Of a stretch of 64,000 bases of DNA, positions 46,301-54,832 are shown piece by piece. The position numbers and the translations under genes are program-made. Each line of letters opens with the position of its first letter. Position 1 is the first letter of the stretch. The notes under the pieces are model-generated. The model made no database searches and had not been told where the DNA came from. It saw only the letters and a program-made list of their open reading frames with translations. Source of the stretch: an uncultured Aquimarina sp. (GTDB taxonomy: Bacteria > Bacteroidota > Bacteroidia > Flavobacteriales > Flavobacteriaceae); contig NZ_CANLMP010000006.1 of the NCBI RefSeq assembly GCF_947492405.1, forward strand, positions 248,001 to 312,000, in the 5' to 3' direction.

Positions 46301-46749
46301 CCGATATCGATGGTTGGTATAGATATACGCTATCCAGTACATCTTGCGCTAACCTTATCTTTAGTAACAATGGAACTTCACAAACTCCGGATCTTAACAG
46401 ATGTCAAAACGGATGGTACTATAACGGTACCTGGTATGATCAAAATCCAGATACAGTAAGATTGGGCAATACTATTGCAGAAGATGATATTTCTGAAGAA
46501 AAAATCATCGTATTTCCGAATCCCATAACGGAAAACTCTATAATACAGTTATATTCAGTAAAAACAATAAGTAATCTGAGAATAGAACTTATTAATGTTT
46601 ATGGTGCTTCTCAAACTATAATTAACAAACAGATTGGTCGAGGAGAACATCGATTTTCATTAGAAGAAAAATCATTAGCGATTGGAATTTACTTTTGTAA
46701 AATCACTATCGACGGTAAAACCTCTACCAGAAAAATTATAAAACAATAA
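43306..46749 (+). CDS. T9SS-secreted alpha-amylase (GH13) with three CBM26-like modules
   Basis: 1147 residues. Signal peptide 1-26 (ending ITAQ). GH13 barrel about 28-575: DVVTNH region, nucleophile Asp296 in DAFRWDTVKH, acid/base Glu325 in FIFGEV, and Asp406 in LDNHDFG. A Gly/Cys linker follows, then chitobiase C-terminal-like Ig domains (about 609-685 and 784-867). Three starch-binding CBM26-like modules lie at about 690-778, 875-961 and 964-1049, each with VYF/VYY, YYWN-x-TP, WPG and NGTWYD. The final 80 residues are a type IX secretion sorting domain (FPNPI ... GIYFCKITIDGKTSTRKIIKQ). It should cut alpha-1,4 glucans at the cell surface, feeding an adjacent Sus system. Confidence 0.92.
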   Translation: MKNSLPKLLGLLGLWSLLLNSYLITAQTDFREETIYFLMTSRFFDGDPNNNAPTEWSSYNPDPEINPTITDPDDVTWKGDFKGLIQKLDYIKDLGFTAIWITPIVHNRSPLDYHGYHAWDFTKVDPRLESPGATFQDLINEIHARDMKIVLDVVTNHAGRFGIKDVAEIKYNTDPTKPWFAPDNPSWEYDGITPNPEDGLIWSRANLAKMPPPYNEDLSQHNFPGKESYVDTSDPDWYHHSGNGFAQGFDDVENLQNRALAGDTPDLNTGSQVVRDYLVNAYATYINMGVDAFRWDTVKHMSREDIIYFYDAFKAINPDLFIFGEVAQKRHELHPVEETNPHYYTWRGEVNNSQPLDLAVIDFFGEATFHGTFEEGQSFPTVKAAARYDNLYSDPSTLVTWLDNHDFGPNNDWNRRYGGSDENLAACMNFMFTWRGIPTVYYGTEMRFKAGEFNDIHNEAGIRESINNTGRAYYGDVIDQAPNHKIYQHIKKLNAIRKAVPALQKGSWDWKDAPGNAVSYRRVHQGSEVAVGLAKDGDASFSISGMTNGLYRDAVTGREIAAQNGVLNFTVTSGSAGIYVLNGPGLIGGCGGGFFENCVNGPSNPVVIINPNTTNSENPIQVTMEAVGGAGAPYSIYYTINGSNPSTSSSQYTGSFTISESTTIKAIAFDKDGTASDIITKNYRIGPIEGLHVYFKKPSSWTQANVHYWNESPDVLPPSTWPGTQMSQIDNSDWYEYIFEGVQSTNLLFNDNGGAKTDDLTRDRDGWFDNGTWYDTDPRNTENTPPTIVMSPDGGSFVEGETVTVSLSATDNSPGGIEIYYTLNGDEPNTSSIRYTSSIAITSDTTVRAIAYDTEGLSSEVVSNSFTFSETTNSMTVYYKGPLSNPNIYYWNTTPIASTVPWPGATMTNIGNDWYSFTFNGVSCANIIFNGNGANQTEDLQRCGDGWFYNGTWYDSNPEESQDLTVYFKPDSYTSPTIYFWNTTPSGLTTSWPGESMTADIDGWYRYTLSSTSCANLIFSNNGTSQTPDLNRCQNGWYYNGTWYDQNPDTVRLGNTIAEDDISEEKIIVFPNPITENSIIQLYSVKTISNLRIELINVYGASQTIINKQIGRGEHRFSLEEKSLAIGIYFCKITIDGKTSTRKIIKQ

Positions 46750-46780
46750 GGTAAAGTAGTATAGTATTTCTGCTAAATAT

Positions 46781-46820
46781 AATTCCTCACTTGAAATAAT
46801 AACTCAAGTGGGGAATTTTT
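46781..46820 (+). terminator. Intrinsic terminator of the alpha-amylase gene
   Basis: AATTCCTCACTTGA (46781-46794) pairs with TCAAGTGGGGAATT (46804-46817) over 14 bp with one G-T pair, and a T-run follows. Confidence 0.88.
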
Positions 46821-46860
46821 AGGTATGAAAATGAATTATGGTGTTTATTGTATAATAACA

Positions 46861-46890
46861 CAAAACATCGCCCAAGAAGACGATGTTTTG
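46861..46890. repeat. Perfect 10-bp inverted repeat between convergent genes
   Basis: CAAAACATCG (46861-46870) and CGATGTTTTG (46881-46890) enclose a 10-base loop. No T-run follows on either strand, so it is not a classic terminator, though it sits between the amylase and the convergent Sus operon and may slow polymerases from the minus side. Confidence 0.5.
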
Positions 46891-47026
46891 ATAAAAAATG
46901 ACAAACTAAAAGTACTCTACAATTACCTATAAACAAATCACTTACAAAGTACTCTCTTAAGTTTATCATTCTATTAAATAGCACTACATAACCTAAAGAA
47001 TAGTATCTCAAACTACTTCAAAATCA

Positions 47027-47920
47027 TTAGTTAGGAACTAGTTCTAAAGTATATGTGATGCCAGGTAAACCACAACAAGACCCACTTGTATATGCAAGTT
47101 CTAATGTAATGATACCCGTGATTGGGTCTAGATTAGTACTGTCTCCTTGATCAAAATCAACCTGACCTGGAAAAGATGTTGATTGTGTAGCAACAGTAAT
47201 TGTTCCACAAACATCAGTAAACTGAAGTCCTATGGGCGTAGCAGCCCCAAAAATACCAGCAGTGCCATCACTTAAAACATAAGTACCTGCTGATGGTTGC
47301 GTAATTGTAACTTGTTGCGGACTTATAAAATTAGCTTGTATCGGAAGGTTTGATGCTATAACCGTAGAGGTATAATTACCTTCTAACATTGTTGGACAAG
47401 ATACTGGATAATTAATAACTGTAGTAAACAACACAGTAGTCTGTATATTACTCCCTGTATTACTCGTACCATCTTCGTTTAATATATTTAATACAGTCCC
47501 ATCTTCCATAGTAAATCGAGTAGTAATAGATAGAACATCTCCAAGTTTTATATCCGAAGCACTCGTTATTTCTGTAAAGGCATTAACAATATCATCTGTA
47601 CTCAGGGTAAAATCCATAGGCAAAGTAACATCACTAGATAAAACTGTGCTGTAAACAGGCCCTTCAAGTGTTTTATAAATAGCAACAACATCTGTTGAAG
47701 CTGGATTTCCTTGCGCAACTTCTGCACTAAACTCCAGATTTACGGGTTCATTATTATTAATCTTCACTAGGTCAATAATAGTCTCTCCTGTTGCCGATTT
47801 TTGCATATTTGGTACAGCTCCATCATTTAAAGGAATAAAAGCTTTACCCCCATCATCTTCGCAGGAACTTATCAAAGCTACTATTATGAATATAAACGTT
47901 ATTATTTTTATTTTTTTCAT
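47027..47920 (-). CDS. Lipoprotein of the SusC/SusD locus 1 (SusE-position)
   Basis: A 297-residue lipoprotein with the lipobox ending ISSCED (Cys about 20). A mostly beta structure follows: an N-terminal Ig-like domain, then a domain from about 150 (CPTMLEGNYTSTVIASNLP) with LSDGTAGIF and a late Cys-Cys (SGSCCGLPG). It lies 101 bases after susD-1 on the same strand, in the position of SusE/SusF-type surface ligand binders. No sequence signature of a known glycan-binding family is evident. Confidence 0.75.
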   Translation of the reverse strand: MKKIKIITFIFIIVALISSCEDDGGKAFIPLNDGAVPNMQKSATGETIIDLVKINNNEPVNLEFSAEVAQGNPASTDVVAIYKTLEGPVYSTVLSSDVTLPMDFTLSTDDIVNAFTEITSASDIKLGDVLSITTRFTMEDGTVLNILNEDGTSNTGSNIQTTVLFTTVINYPVSCPTMLEGNYTSTVIASNLPIQANFISPQQVTITQPSAGTYVLSDGTAGIFGAATPIGLQFTDVCGTITVATQSTSFPGQVDFDQGDSTNLDPITGIITLELAYTSGSCCGLPGITYTLELVPN

Positions 47921-48021
47921 CTGTTAAAATTTAGAGTTTATCAATTGTCAGATCAGCTCTTACTGACAGACAGGTGAAATTCACCCATTTATATATTGGT
48001 TCATGTCAAAATGTTATTTCA

Positions 48022-49713
48022 TTAATTATCCCAAAATATTTTATAGGTTGTCGGATCTTTTTGATCCGGTGCATTTTGATTAAGATTTAACTCCCTCTGC
48101 GGCCAGAAAAAAGAAACTTGAAAATCATTATTCAAAACGGTTAAGTTATCAACCAATGGAAAACCATCTGCATTATCTAACTGGTACTCTGGAGAAGGTC
48201 CATTAGGATCTACTAAAACAGGGTAACCTGTTCTTCTATAATCATTATATTGATCCATTGGATCTCCGAATGTTGCTACCCATTTTTGAGTCATTATAAT
48301 TTCTAATCGTTTATCAATACTAGCTGCAGTAAACTCTGCATCTATTGCATCCATAAATGTAGTTACAGCAGCAGACCCAGCTAGTACTGGTACTGTCTGA
48401 GATGTACCAGTTCCTGCCACTACTTGATCAACTTTAGCAAAACTTGCTGTCATAGCTTCTCTTAGTTTTGCTCCTGCATCACCTGCTAGTAAACCGACCT
48501 GCATCAGTTCTGCCTGGATATACAAAAACTCATCATAAGTTAGAATACGTTTAGGAGCTACACCAGTTCCACTTGTAATTGTTCTGGCAAATCCAGCACC
48601 ATCATCATAACGCCCCCCACAAGGGAAAATACCAGGAAAAGTTGCATCATTTTGTACCGCTCCATCTCTATCTGGACCGATACTACCAAATCGAATACTA
48701 AAAAAACCAGTAGAAGAATCCCAATAATCCGCATTAGGATCACCAGTAACACTATCCCCTTGATCTCTAGGAAACTGTCCTGGTAGTAATTGGTTTACAA
48801 AATAGTATGGCAGTCTTGGATCTGGATTCGTAGTATGAATGTTGGGATTTACTCCTAACAATATTTCATAAAACCAAGGGCTTGCATATTTTGTTACCTG
48901 TGCACCACCATACGCATCCAAAAAAAGTCGGTTACGCTCATCTGCAGGTGCCTGGGCAGCCGTATGATTAAATTGGAAATCATCGGCATTGGAAGCCATG
49001 AAATTATCCTCAGTAATCAATGCATTAAAATCTGCTTGATTAAATAAAGAAGAAAGACGTATTTGATTATATAATTTCAATTTCAATGTATTTGCAAACC
49101 TTATCCAAGTTGTATTAGATCCTCCATAGAATAAATCATCGCTTCCAGGAGCTAACCCTTGTCCACTTAGGATATTCACTTTTCCAGAATCAATAAGATC
49201 CAATACATCTTGATATATTACTTCTTGATCATCAAAAACAGGGCTCACTGTACCTAACTCTAAGCCTGTTGCATCAGAGAATGGAACGTCTCCCCATAAA
49301 TCTACAGCTACAGACATTAAATAAGCTTTGAGTATTTCAGCATATCCAACATACATTAAATCTCCAGTTTCACTGGCTTGTGCTATTAATGTTTCAATAT
49401 CTGTAAGTCCCAAATACACATTATTCCAATCGTTATTCATTAAAATATTATCAGCCTTTGTACCATATTGATCCTGTTCTCCCCTAGACGTAAATTGATG
49501 TGTATATACCTGAAGTATATTAGCACTAAAGAACTGAAAGTCTGCAACGGATCCAATATTTACTTCAATACCGGTTAACAATTGGCTAATGGATGCTACT
49601 GTAGGATTATCTGTATCTGTATCTACATCCAAATAATCACTGCAACTCAAAACCATAAATGAGCATGAGATAGCAATAAAAAATTTCCATTTATATAATA
49701 TATTTTTCATCAT
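48022..49713 (-). CDS. SusD/RagB-family lipoprotein, SusD-like_2 type (module 1)
   Basis: A 563-residue outer-membrane lipoprotein; lipobox MVLSCSDYLDVD (Cys near 24). Its pattern (DTDTDNPTVASISQLLTGIE, YLGLTDIETLI, ILKAYLMSVAVDLWGDVPFSDA, RRTGYPVL) is that of the SusD-like_2 group, different from the classical SusD of module 2. It caps the TonB channel SusC-1 and binds the incoming nutrient. It starts 8 bases after the susC-1 stop. This SusD subtype is often linked to non-glycan or unknown ligands, so the substrate is open. Confidence 0.9.
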   Translation of the reverse strand: MMKNILYKWKFFIAISCSFMVLSCSDYLDVDTDTDNPTVASISQLLTGIEVNIGSVADFQFFSANILQVYTHQFTSRGEQDQYGTKADNILMNNDWNNVYLGLTDIETLIAQASETGDLMYVGYAEILKAYLMSVAVDLWGDVPFSDATGLELGTVSPVFDDQEVIYQDVLDLIDSGKVNILSGQGLAPGSDDLFYGGSNTTWIRFANTLKLKLYNQIRLSSLFNQADFNALITEDNFMASNADDFQFNHTAAQAPADERNRLFLDAYGGAQVTKYASPWFYEILLGVNPNIHTTNPDPRLPYYFVNQLLPGQFPRDQGDSVTGDPNADYWDSSTGFFSIRFGSIGPDRDGAVQNDATFPGIFPCGGRYDDGAGFARTITSGTGVAPKRILTYDEFLYIQAELMQVGLLAGDAGAKLREAMTASFAKVDQVVAGTGTSQTVPVLAGSAAVTTFMDAIDAEFTAASIDKRLEIIMTQKWVATFGDPMDQYNDYRRTGYPVLVDPNGPSPEYQLDNADGFPLVDNLTVLNNDFQVSFFWPQRELNLNQNAPDQKDPTTYKIFWDN

Positions 49714-49721
49714 GTTTTTTT

Positions 49722-52700
49722 TTAAAAGGATAAATTAAGTCTAAAACCATATCGTTTAGATGTAGGCGCTGAGGAATTCTCGATTCCCTGAACTCTAGAA
49801 GAACCGAAACTTGTAACTTCTGGGTCAAAATTTGTGTACTTAGGAACATTTGGAGCAAAATACCACAAGTTATTACCTAAAAGACTTAAACTTATTTTTC
49901 CGAATGGTGTTGATTTTAAAAATTCTTTGGGTAAATCATACGTTAAACTCAATTCTCGTAATCGATAGACAGTTCCATCGTATACAGAACCTTCTGCTAC
50001 AGTATTGATCCCAAATGTATTTCCTCCTGCTGGTGAGAAATATAATTCATTAGTATCTATTTGTGTGGTATTCGGTATTTTGTTACCGTTAGCATCCAGA
50101 ATAGGGTTTCCTTGATTATCTCCATAAAAACCAGGTATGATAAATGTACGCTCTCTATCTTCTGTATCTCTGGTAACTCCCCTACCTAATAATGAATTGA
50201 TACTAATTGATTGTATATCTCCTCCTTCTTTCCAATCAACCTGAGCTCTTAAGGATAAATTTTTATAAGAAATAGTATTAATAAAACCTACTCTAAAATC
50301 TGGATTAGGATCACCTACAATTCCGTTTTCTAAATCTTGTACAATTCCTCCTCCAGATTGATTGATTAGAAAATTACCTTCATCATCCCTAGCGAATCTA
50401 GATCCATAAAACACACCAAACGGTTGTCCAACTATAGCATGAGCGACTTGATTAGGGTCTAATTGAATTCTTTCTAGTCCATCTACTAATTCTGTAACCT
50501 CATTCTCGTTCTTAGTAAATGTTGTAAAAAGTTCCCATCTAAAATTTTCGGTTCTTATAGGAACTAATGTTAAACCAATTTCTACACCAGTATTCTGCAT
50601 CTCTCCTATATTAGTATTAAAAGTGGTAAATCCACTAGAAGAAGGAACACTTACAGGAGAAATTAAATCAGTAGTAGTTTTTTTATACCAACTGAAATCA
50701 ATGATCGCTCTTTGGTTAAAAAATTCTAGATCCGCACCAATTTCTATTTCATCTGTAAACTCTGGTGTAATCTCCTGATCACCTAAAAACAAGTTGTTAT
50801 TAATTACTGGGATGCCATTAAAAGCATTTCCTGAAGCGAATGTTCTATTTAAAAATTCTGCAGGAGCGTCATTACCTACGGAAGCATACCCTGCTCTTAG
50901 CTTACCAAATGTTAACACCTTGCTATCCAAATTAAAAGCATCGGTAAATACTAAAGACATACTTGCTGAAGGATAAAAATAGGATTGATTATTTTTAGGT
51001 AAAGTAGAACTCCAATCATTTCGACCAGTCGCATTTAGAAATAAATAATTCTTATAGGATAAACTTACATCCCCAAATACGCCTATATTACGAGACCTAG
51101 TATCACCATCTAATATGAAACCGCCAATATTTTTAGTAACATTAATGGTATTCGCAATAGTAAATATTCCTGGAGACTTAAAATTAGTTCCCTGAAATGC
51201 AACACGGCTTGTAGTATTTTGTAATACATTATTTCCTAGAATAGCAGTTAGATTTATATCATCAGTTAAATCATAATTAAAATTAACTAACAATGTAGAT
51301 TCCAAATCTTCATTGATAAAGTCATCTGTTGTAACAGATCCTAAACCATTATTAGCTCTGGAACCTATATCTCTGATTTGTTTTCTTTTTAGATCATACT
51401 TATTAAGACCTACACGATATGTCACTGATATATTATCATTAAAATCATACCCTAAATTCACGTTTGCTACAATTCTGTCGGTATCTGTAATAATTTGATC
51501 GTGTTTCCAAGACCATAAAGGGTGATCCCAACCATTATTAGGAGTAAGTGATGCTCCTGTAATAGGATTCTCAAAAGGTAAAGAAGTATCCCAGGCTCTA
51601 CCTAACCATAATGTTCTGGCAAATGAAGAAGCGGAACCTGCAAATTGATTGTTACCAAAAAAGCCTCCTACCTGTTCGGTTTCAGAATAACTAAATGTAG
51701 CCCCTATTCTAATACCATTAGGCAATTTAAAATTACCTCCAGCGGCTACTGATGTTCTATCATACGTATTAAACGGAATATATCCATCTTGATTCAAATC
51801 AGAAACAGTTACGCTAAAATTTCCATCTTCTCCTGCATATGACAGATTGATCGAATTATCAAAAACAGTTCCTGTTCTGAAAAGGTTTTTAACATTGTCT
51901 GGTTGCGCTTCATAAGGAACTGTAGGTCCTATCTCTGGAAATGCTGCCAAAATATTAGGCCAAGTTGGTATTGTTTCCAATGAATCAAAACGTGGGCCCC
52001 AAGAACCATTAGCGTTTAAATAACTAAAATTAACACCATTACCATAAGTGTTTTGATATTCTGGTAAGTTTGCAATGTTTTCGAAGTAAGTTCCTGAGGA
52101 TACTGAAACTGATAATTTGTTATTTGTTGATCCTTTAACAGCACCTGTTTTAGTAGTAACGACAATCACACCACCTGTTGCTCTTGATCCATATAAGGCT
52201 GCCGCGGCAGTACTTTTCAAAACAGTAATGGATGCTATATTATTAGGATCCAAAGAAGATAACCCTGATTCATACCCACCTCCACCAGTCGTTTGTCTAG
52301 AAGTTGTTACTTGTGAATTATCATAAGCAACACCATCCACAATAATTAATGGTTGACTTGCACCTCCTAGTGTTGTAGCTCCCCTTATATTAATTTGATT
52401 TGATGCTCCTGCTACACCTGTAGATAAGTTTACATTTACCCCAGGTACTTTGCCGGCTAAGGATCTTATCAAATCTGGTTCAGAATTCTCCAGAACATCA
52501 TCAGTTTGGACCGTACTTACTGCATATCCTAACTTTTTTGAGTTTCTGGTAATACCAAAAGCAGTTACCACTACTTCTTCTAGTTGCGCTGCATCTTGTA
52601 CTAAAGCTACATTAATTGTATTACCATCCGCTATGACTATTTCTTGAGTTACAAAACCTATATAACTGAATACCAATATAGATCCTCTATTGGCTGCAAT

Positions 52701-52883
52701 GGAATAATTACCATCAAAATCAGTTTGTGTTCCGTTCGTTGTATTCTTAATTACAATGTTCACTCCGGGTAAGGGTACTCCTAGATCATCCGCCACCGTT
52801 CCGGAAATTGTTTTTTGTTGTGCTAATGAAATGCTTGACAGAAAAAAAGCAAGCACCAGCAACTTGTAATGATGTACTTTCAT
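49722..52883 (-). CDS. SusC/RagA-family TonB-dependent transporter (module 1)
   Basis: 1053 residues. Signal peptide 1-21 (LAQ), then CarboxypepD_reg-like domain (ISGTVADDLGVPLPGVNI, about 24-105), EEVVVTAFG, TonB plug (about 110-235) and the 22-strand barrel ending in RYGFRLNLSF with a terminal Phe. It imports a ligand across the outer membrane with its SusD. Signal peptide and first ~100 residues are very close to those of SusC-2, while the barrel differs more. The leader upstream holds a conserved long dyad. Confidence 0.95.
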   Translation of the reverse strand: MKVHHYKLLVLAFFLSSISLAQQKTISGTVADDLGVPLPGVNIVIKNTTNGTQTDFDGNYSIAANRGSILVFSYIGFVTQEIVIADGNTINVALVQDAAQLEEVVVTAFGITRNSKKLGYAVSTVQTDDVLENSEPDLIRSLAGKVPGVNVNLSTGVAGASNQINIRGATTLGGASQPLIIVDGVAYDNSQVTTSRQTTGGGGYESGLSSLDPNNIASITVLKSTAAAALYGSRATGGVIVVTTKTGAVKGSTNNKLSVSVSSGTYFENIANLPEYQNTYGNGVNFSYLNANGSWGPRFDSLETIPTWPNILAAFPEIGPTVPYEAQPDNVKNLFRTGTVFDNSINLSYAGEDGNFSVTVSDLNQDGYIPFNTYDRTSVAAGGNFKLPNGIRIGATFSYSETEQVGGFFGNNQFAGSASSFARTLWLGRAWDTSLPFENPITGASLTPNNGWDHPLWSWKHDQIITDTDRIVANVNLGYDFNDNISVTYRVGLNKYDLKRKQIRDIGSRANNGLGSVTTDDFINEDLESTLLVNFNYDLTDDINLTAILGNNVLQNTTSRVAFQGTNFKSPGIFTIANTINVTKNIGGFILDGDTRSRNIGVFGDVSLSYKNYLFLNATGRNDWSSTLPKNNQSYFYPSASMSLVFTDAFNLDSKVLTFGKLRAGYASVGNDAPAEFLNRTFASGNAFNGIPVINNNLFLGDQEITPEFTDEIEIGADLEFFNQRAIIDFSWYKKTTTDLISPVSVPSSSGFTTFNTNIGEMQNTGVEIGLTLVPIRTENFRWELFTTFTKNENEVTELVDGLERIQLDPNQVAHAIVGQPFGVFYGSRFARDDEGNFLINQSGGGIVQDLENGIVGDPNPDFRVGFINTISYKNLSLRAQVDWKEGGDIQSISINSLLGRGVTRDTEDRERTFIIPGFYGDNQGNPILDANGNKIPNTTQIDTNELYFSPAGGNTFGINTVAEGSVYDGTVYRLRELSLTYDLPKEFLKSTPFGKISLSLLGNNLWYFAPNVPKYTNFDPEVTSFGSSRVQGIENSSAPTSKRYGFRLNLSF

Positions 52884-52920
52884 AAATTAAAATTTTCAAT
52901 AATTACATTAAAGAGATGAT

Positions 52921-53028
52921 GTAATCATAAAAGGATGGCAAGAATATCTTGATGGCTAACTCAAATATTACATTTCATAAAACTTGAACAAAGTTTATGC
53001 AGAAATTGCTCATCCTTGTTATGATTAC
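52921..53028 (-). promoter_or_regulatory. Long inverted repeat in the susC-1 leader
   Basis: GTAATCATAAAAGGATG (52921-52937) pairs with CATCCTTGTTATGATTAC (53011-53028) over 17 bp with one bulged base; the loop is 73 bases. It ends 38 bases upstream of the susC-1 ATG. A matching structure precedes susC-2. It may be an operator pair bent by a regulator, or a leader RNA hairpin. Confidence 0.65.
52954..52964 (+). promoter_or_regulatory. GGCTAACTCAA motif, copy in the susC-1 leader
   Basis: This exact 11-mer also occurs (other strand) at the 5' ends of both AraC-7TM regulator genes (59618-59628 and 61481-61491), and with one change (GGCGAACTCAA) in the susC-2 leader at 57928-57938. It is a candidate binding site for these regulators. 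Confidence 0.5.
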
Positions 53029-53151
53029 ACTATAAAAGAAGTAATAGAAATGATAAAGAAAGGTAACCCTGATCAAGGTTTACCTTTACCGAATAAACTT
53101 TACTTTTTCCGAAGAAAGCTTACCTAAAATGTTAGGAAAATTAAGCTAAGA

Positions 53152-53232
53152 AGCTTTTATCATATTCAGACAGATTTATCTGATGATATATTTTTTGAAA
53201 GATTTATAGAAAGTAACTTTCATAATCTAGCA
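53152..53232 (-). pseudogene. Decayed 3' end of a third AraC-7TM regulator
   Basis: On the minus strand one frame reads KVTFYKSFKKY, matching KVTFNKSFKKY of the regulators at 58103 and 59976. The DNA then aligns through their last 15 codons (TCTGAATATG and AAAA-GC ends) but with a 2-base indel that shifts frame and gives a TAA. Nothing upstream of this ~80-base segment aligns. The position, just before the susC-1 leader, equals that of the intact regulator before susC-2. Confidence 0.7.
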
Positions 53233-53280
53233 CAAAAAAACATTCAGTTTTAAAATTAGTTAACACTGCTTAATACTAAA

Positions 53281-53333
53281 TGTCCCGTCCTGAAATAAGT
53301 TGACATAAATTTAACTCATTTCAGAACGAGATA
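53281..53333. mobile_element. IS-end-like palindrome (possible IS scar or MITE)
   Basis: The 21-base left arm (53281-53301, starting TGTCCCGTCCTGAAA) and right arm (53313-53333) pair at 17 of 21 positions around an 11-base centre. The TG start and TCCTGAAATAAGTTGACA core resemble IS3-type termini of Bacteroidota as I remember them. No transposase or clear target duplication is present, so it may be two IS ends joined by deletion. Confidence 0.45.
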
Positions 53334-53346
53334 TTACTAGAGTAAA

Positions 53347-53372
53347 AAAGGCCTACTTTTCAGTAGGCCTTT
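53347..53372 (-). terminator. Intrinsic terminator after susD-2
   Basis: AAAGGCCTACT (53347-53357) and AGTAGGCCTTT (53362-53372) form a perfect 11-bp stem with a 4-base loop; on the minus strand six T include the stem end. It lies 25 bases after the susD-2 stop. Confidence 0.92.
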
Positions 53373-53397
53373 GATTTTGTAAAATATTTTATTGGTA

Positions 53398-54807
53398 TTA
53401 GTAACCAGGATTTTGATCAAGAAATGGAGATAAATCCCTAACTGCTTGAGGTATAGGAAATATAGTTTTATCTGCACCCGGTGCAGAATTAGCTTCATTT
53501 ACTTGACCAGGTCTTCTTAAACTCTGGCTATTTCTTAAAAGATCCATTCGTCTTTGTCCTTCGAAAGCCAGCTCTTTTCTACGTTCGTTTAAAATAATAT
53601 CTAAATCTACACTAGTCAAATCAGATAATCCTGCTCTGTTTCTAAGCTCATTAATATCGTCAAGCGGTGTAGCACCGATAGATGTACTACCTCTTAAATT
53701 AGCCTCTGCTCTGGTTAGATACATTTCGGTAACTCTCATCACAGGGGCATCGTCTGAATTATTAACATCTTCAGGAAATTTATTGGTAAAAATTCTATCT
53801 GGACCTTCGGCTCCAGGTCCTGTTTGATTTAGATTATCAAACCTTAGATCTCCAGGTTCTTCTGCATATGCATCTAATAAGTCTTGAGAGAAAGGAACAT
53901 CGCCCCTACCTCCTGGTACGGGGTTACTTAATCCAGAAAATCCTTGTCCAGAATCCTGACCATTTACCGCATCATTCACTAAGGTAAATATGTGCTCTGT
54001 TGCATCTGGTGAATCATAGAACGTATAATCTGTTGCTAAACTATAAAAAGAATCGTTGATCACATCGTTTGCAAAATTTGCAGCATCATCCCAACGCTCC
54101 TGGTATAGATATAATCGTGCTAAAAATGCTCTACAAGCACCAGGGCTAGCTAATATTCTAGTACCGTCAGTTAAATCAGGAATAATGGCTAAGAATTCGG
54201 ATTCTACAAAATCATATACTTGCCCCAAAGTTGCTCTAGGTAACTCCTGACCAAGTTCTGATGATACCACTAGAGGTACACTTAGATTATCTGATCCAGC
54301 ACCAATCTGTAAAGGTTGTCCAAAAACTGTAGCTATATTAAAGTATACCAAGGCTCTCATGAATCTAGCTTCGGCTATAGCCTGCGTACGCTGCTCTGCT
54401 GTGAAACTATCATCTTGAATTAAAGGAACATTATCAATCACCAAATTTGCCGCTCCGATAACTTCATAATTATCATCCCAAATACCAAAAATTGAAGTAT
54501 TCGCAGCCAATGTTGCATAATCTCGTATCTCTCCAAATGTGGTAAACGTACCTATAAAATCTACATTATCGGCTTGCCATTCTGAACTAAACTGTAATGT
54601 TCCGTTCAATACATCATCCTGTTGTGCTCTATTATATATTCCTGTTACAGCTCCTAATGCTAAGGCGCCATTAGAAAACACAACTTCGTTAACCGTAAGA
54701 TCTTCGGGTAGTAATTCTATTTTATCTTCGCAAGAAGTTGTTAGTAGTGTTACTAATAAAATTATTAGTGCACTAAATTTATTGGTTGTATTTATACTTG
54801 TTTTCAT
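53398..54807 (-). CDS. SusD/RagB-family lipoprotein, classical type (module 2)
   Basis: A 469-residue outer-membrane lipoprotein; lipobox LLTTSCEDK (Cys about 26). It has the SusD-like_3 N-terminal part (ANLVIDNVPLI ... AIAEARFMRALVYFNIATVFGQPLQI) and the SusD_RagB C-terminal part (RVTEMYLTRAEANLR, DINELRNRAGL, ILNERRKELAFEGQRRMDLLR, IFPIPQAVRDLSPFLDQNPGY). All hallmarks are intact. It lies 25 bases after susC-2. With the amylase close by, a glucan ligand is possible but not shown. Confidence 0.94.
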   Translation of the reverse strand: MKTSINTTNKFSALIILLVTLLTTSCEDKIELLPEDLTVNEVVFSNGALALGAVTGIYNRAQQDDVLNGTLQFSSEWQADNVDFIGTFTTFGEIRDYATLAANTSIFGIWDDNYEVIGAANLVIDNVPLIQDDSFTAEQRTQAIAEARFMRALVYFNIATVFGQPLQIGAGSDNLSVPLVVSSELGQELPRATLGQVYDFVESEFLAIIPDLTDGTRILASPGACRAFLARLYLYQERWDDAANFANDVINDSFYSLATDYTFYDSPDATEHIFTLVNDAVNGQDSGQGFSGLSNPVPGGRGDVPFSQDLLDAYAEEPGDLRFDNLNQTGPGAEGPDRIFTNKFPEDVNNSDDAPVMRVTEMYLTRAEANLRGSTSIGATPLDDINELRNRAGLSDLTSVDLDIILNERRKELAFEGQRRMDLLRNSQSLRRPGQVNEANSAPGADKTIFPIPQAVRDLSPFLDQNPGY

Positions 54808-54832
54808 ATGTATGTATTATCTCATTAAAAAG

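Larger units (their letters stand above)
52884..53397. other. 514-base spacer between modules: susC-1 leader, regulator remnant, IS-like scar, terminator
   Basis: From right to left in the direction of susC-1: the terminator of susD-2 (53347-53372), an IS-end-like palindrome (53281-53333), the decayed 3' end of an AraC regulator (about 53152-53232), a GGTAACCC/GGTTTACC dyad (53062-53084), and a long inverted repeat (52921-53028). Each main element is described separately. Confidence 0.7.

Noticed and set aside
46787..47011. 74-codon minus-strand frame between the amylase and the Sus lipoprotein
   Set aside because: It runs across a terminator hairpin and a second inverted repeat and has biased composition; no start signal seen.
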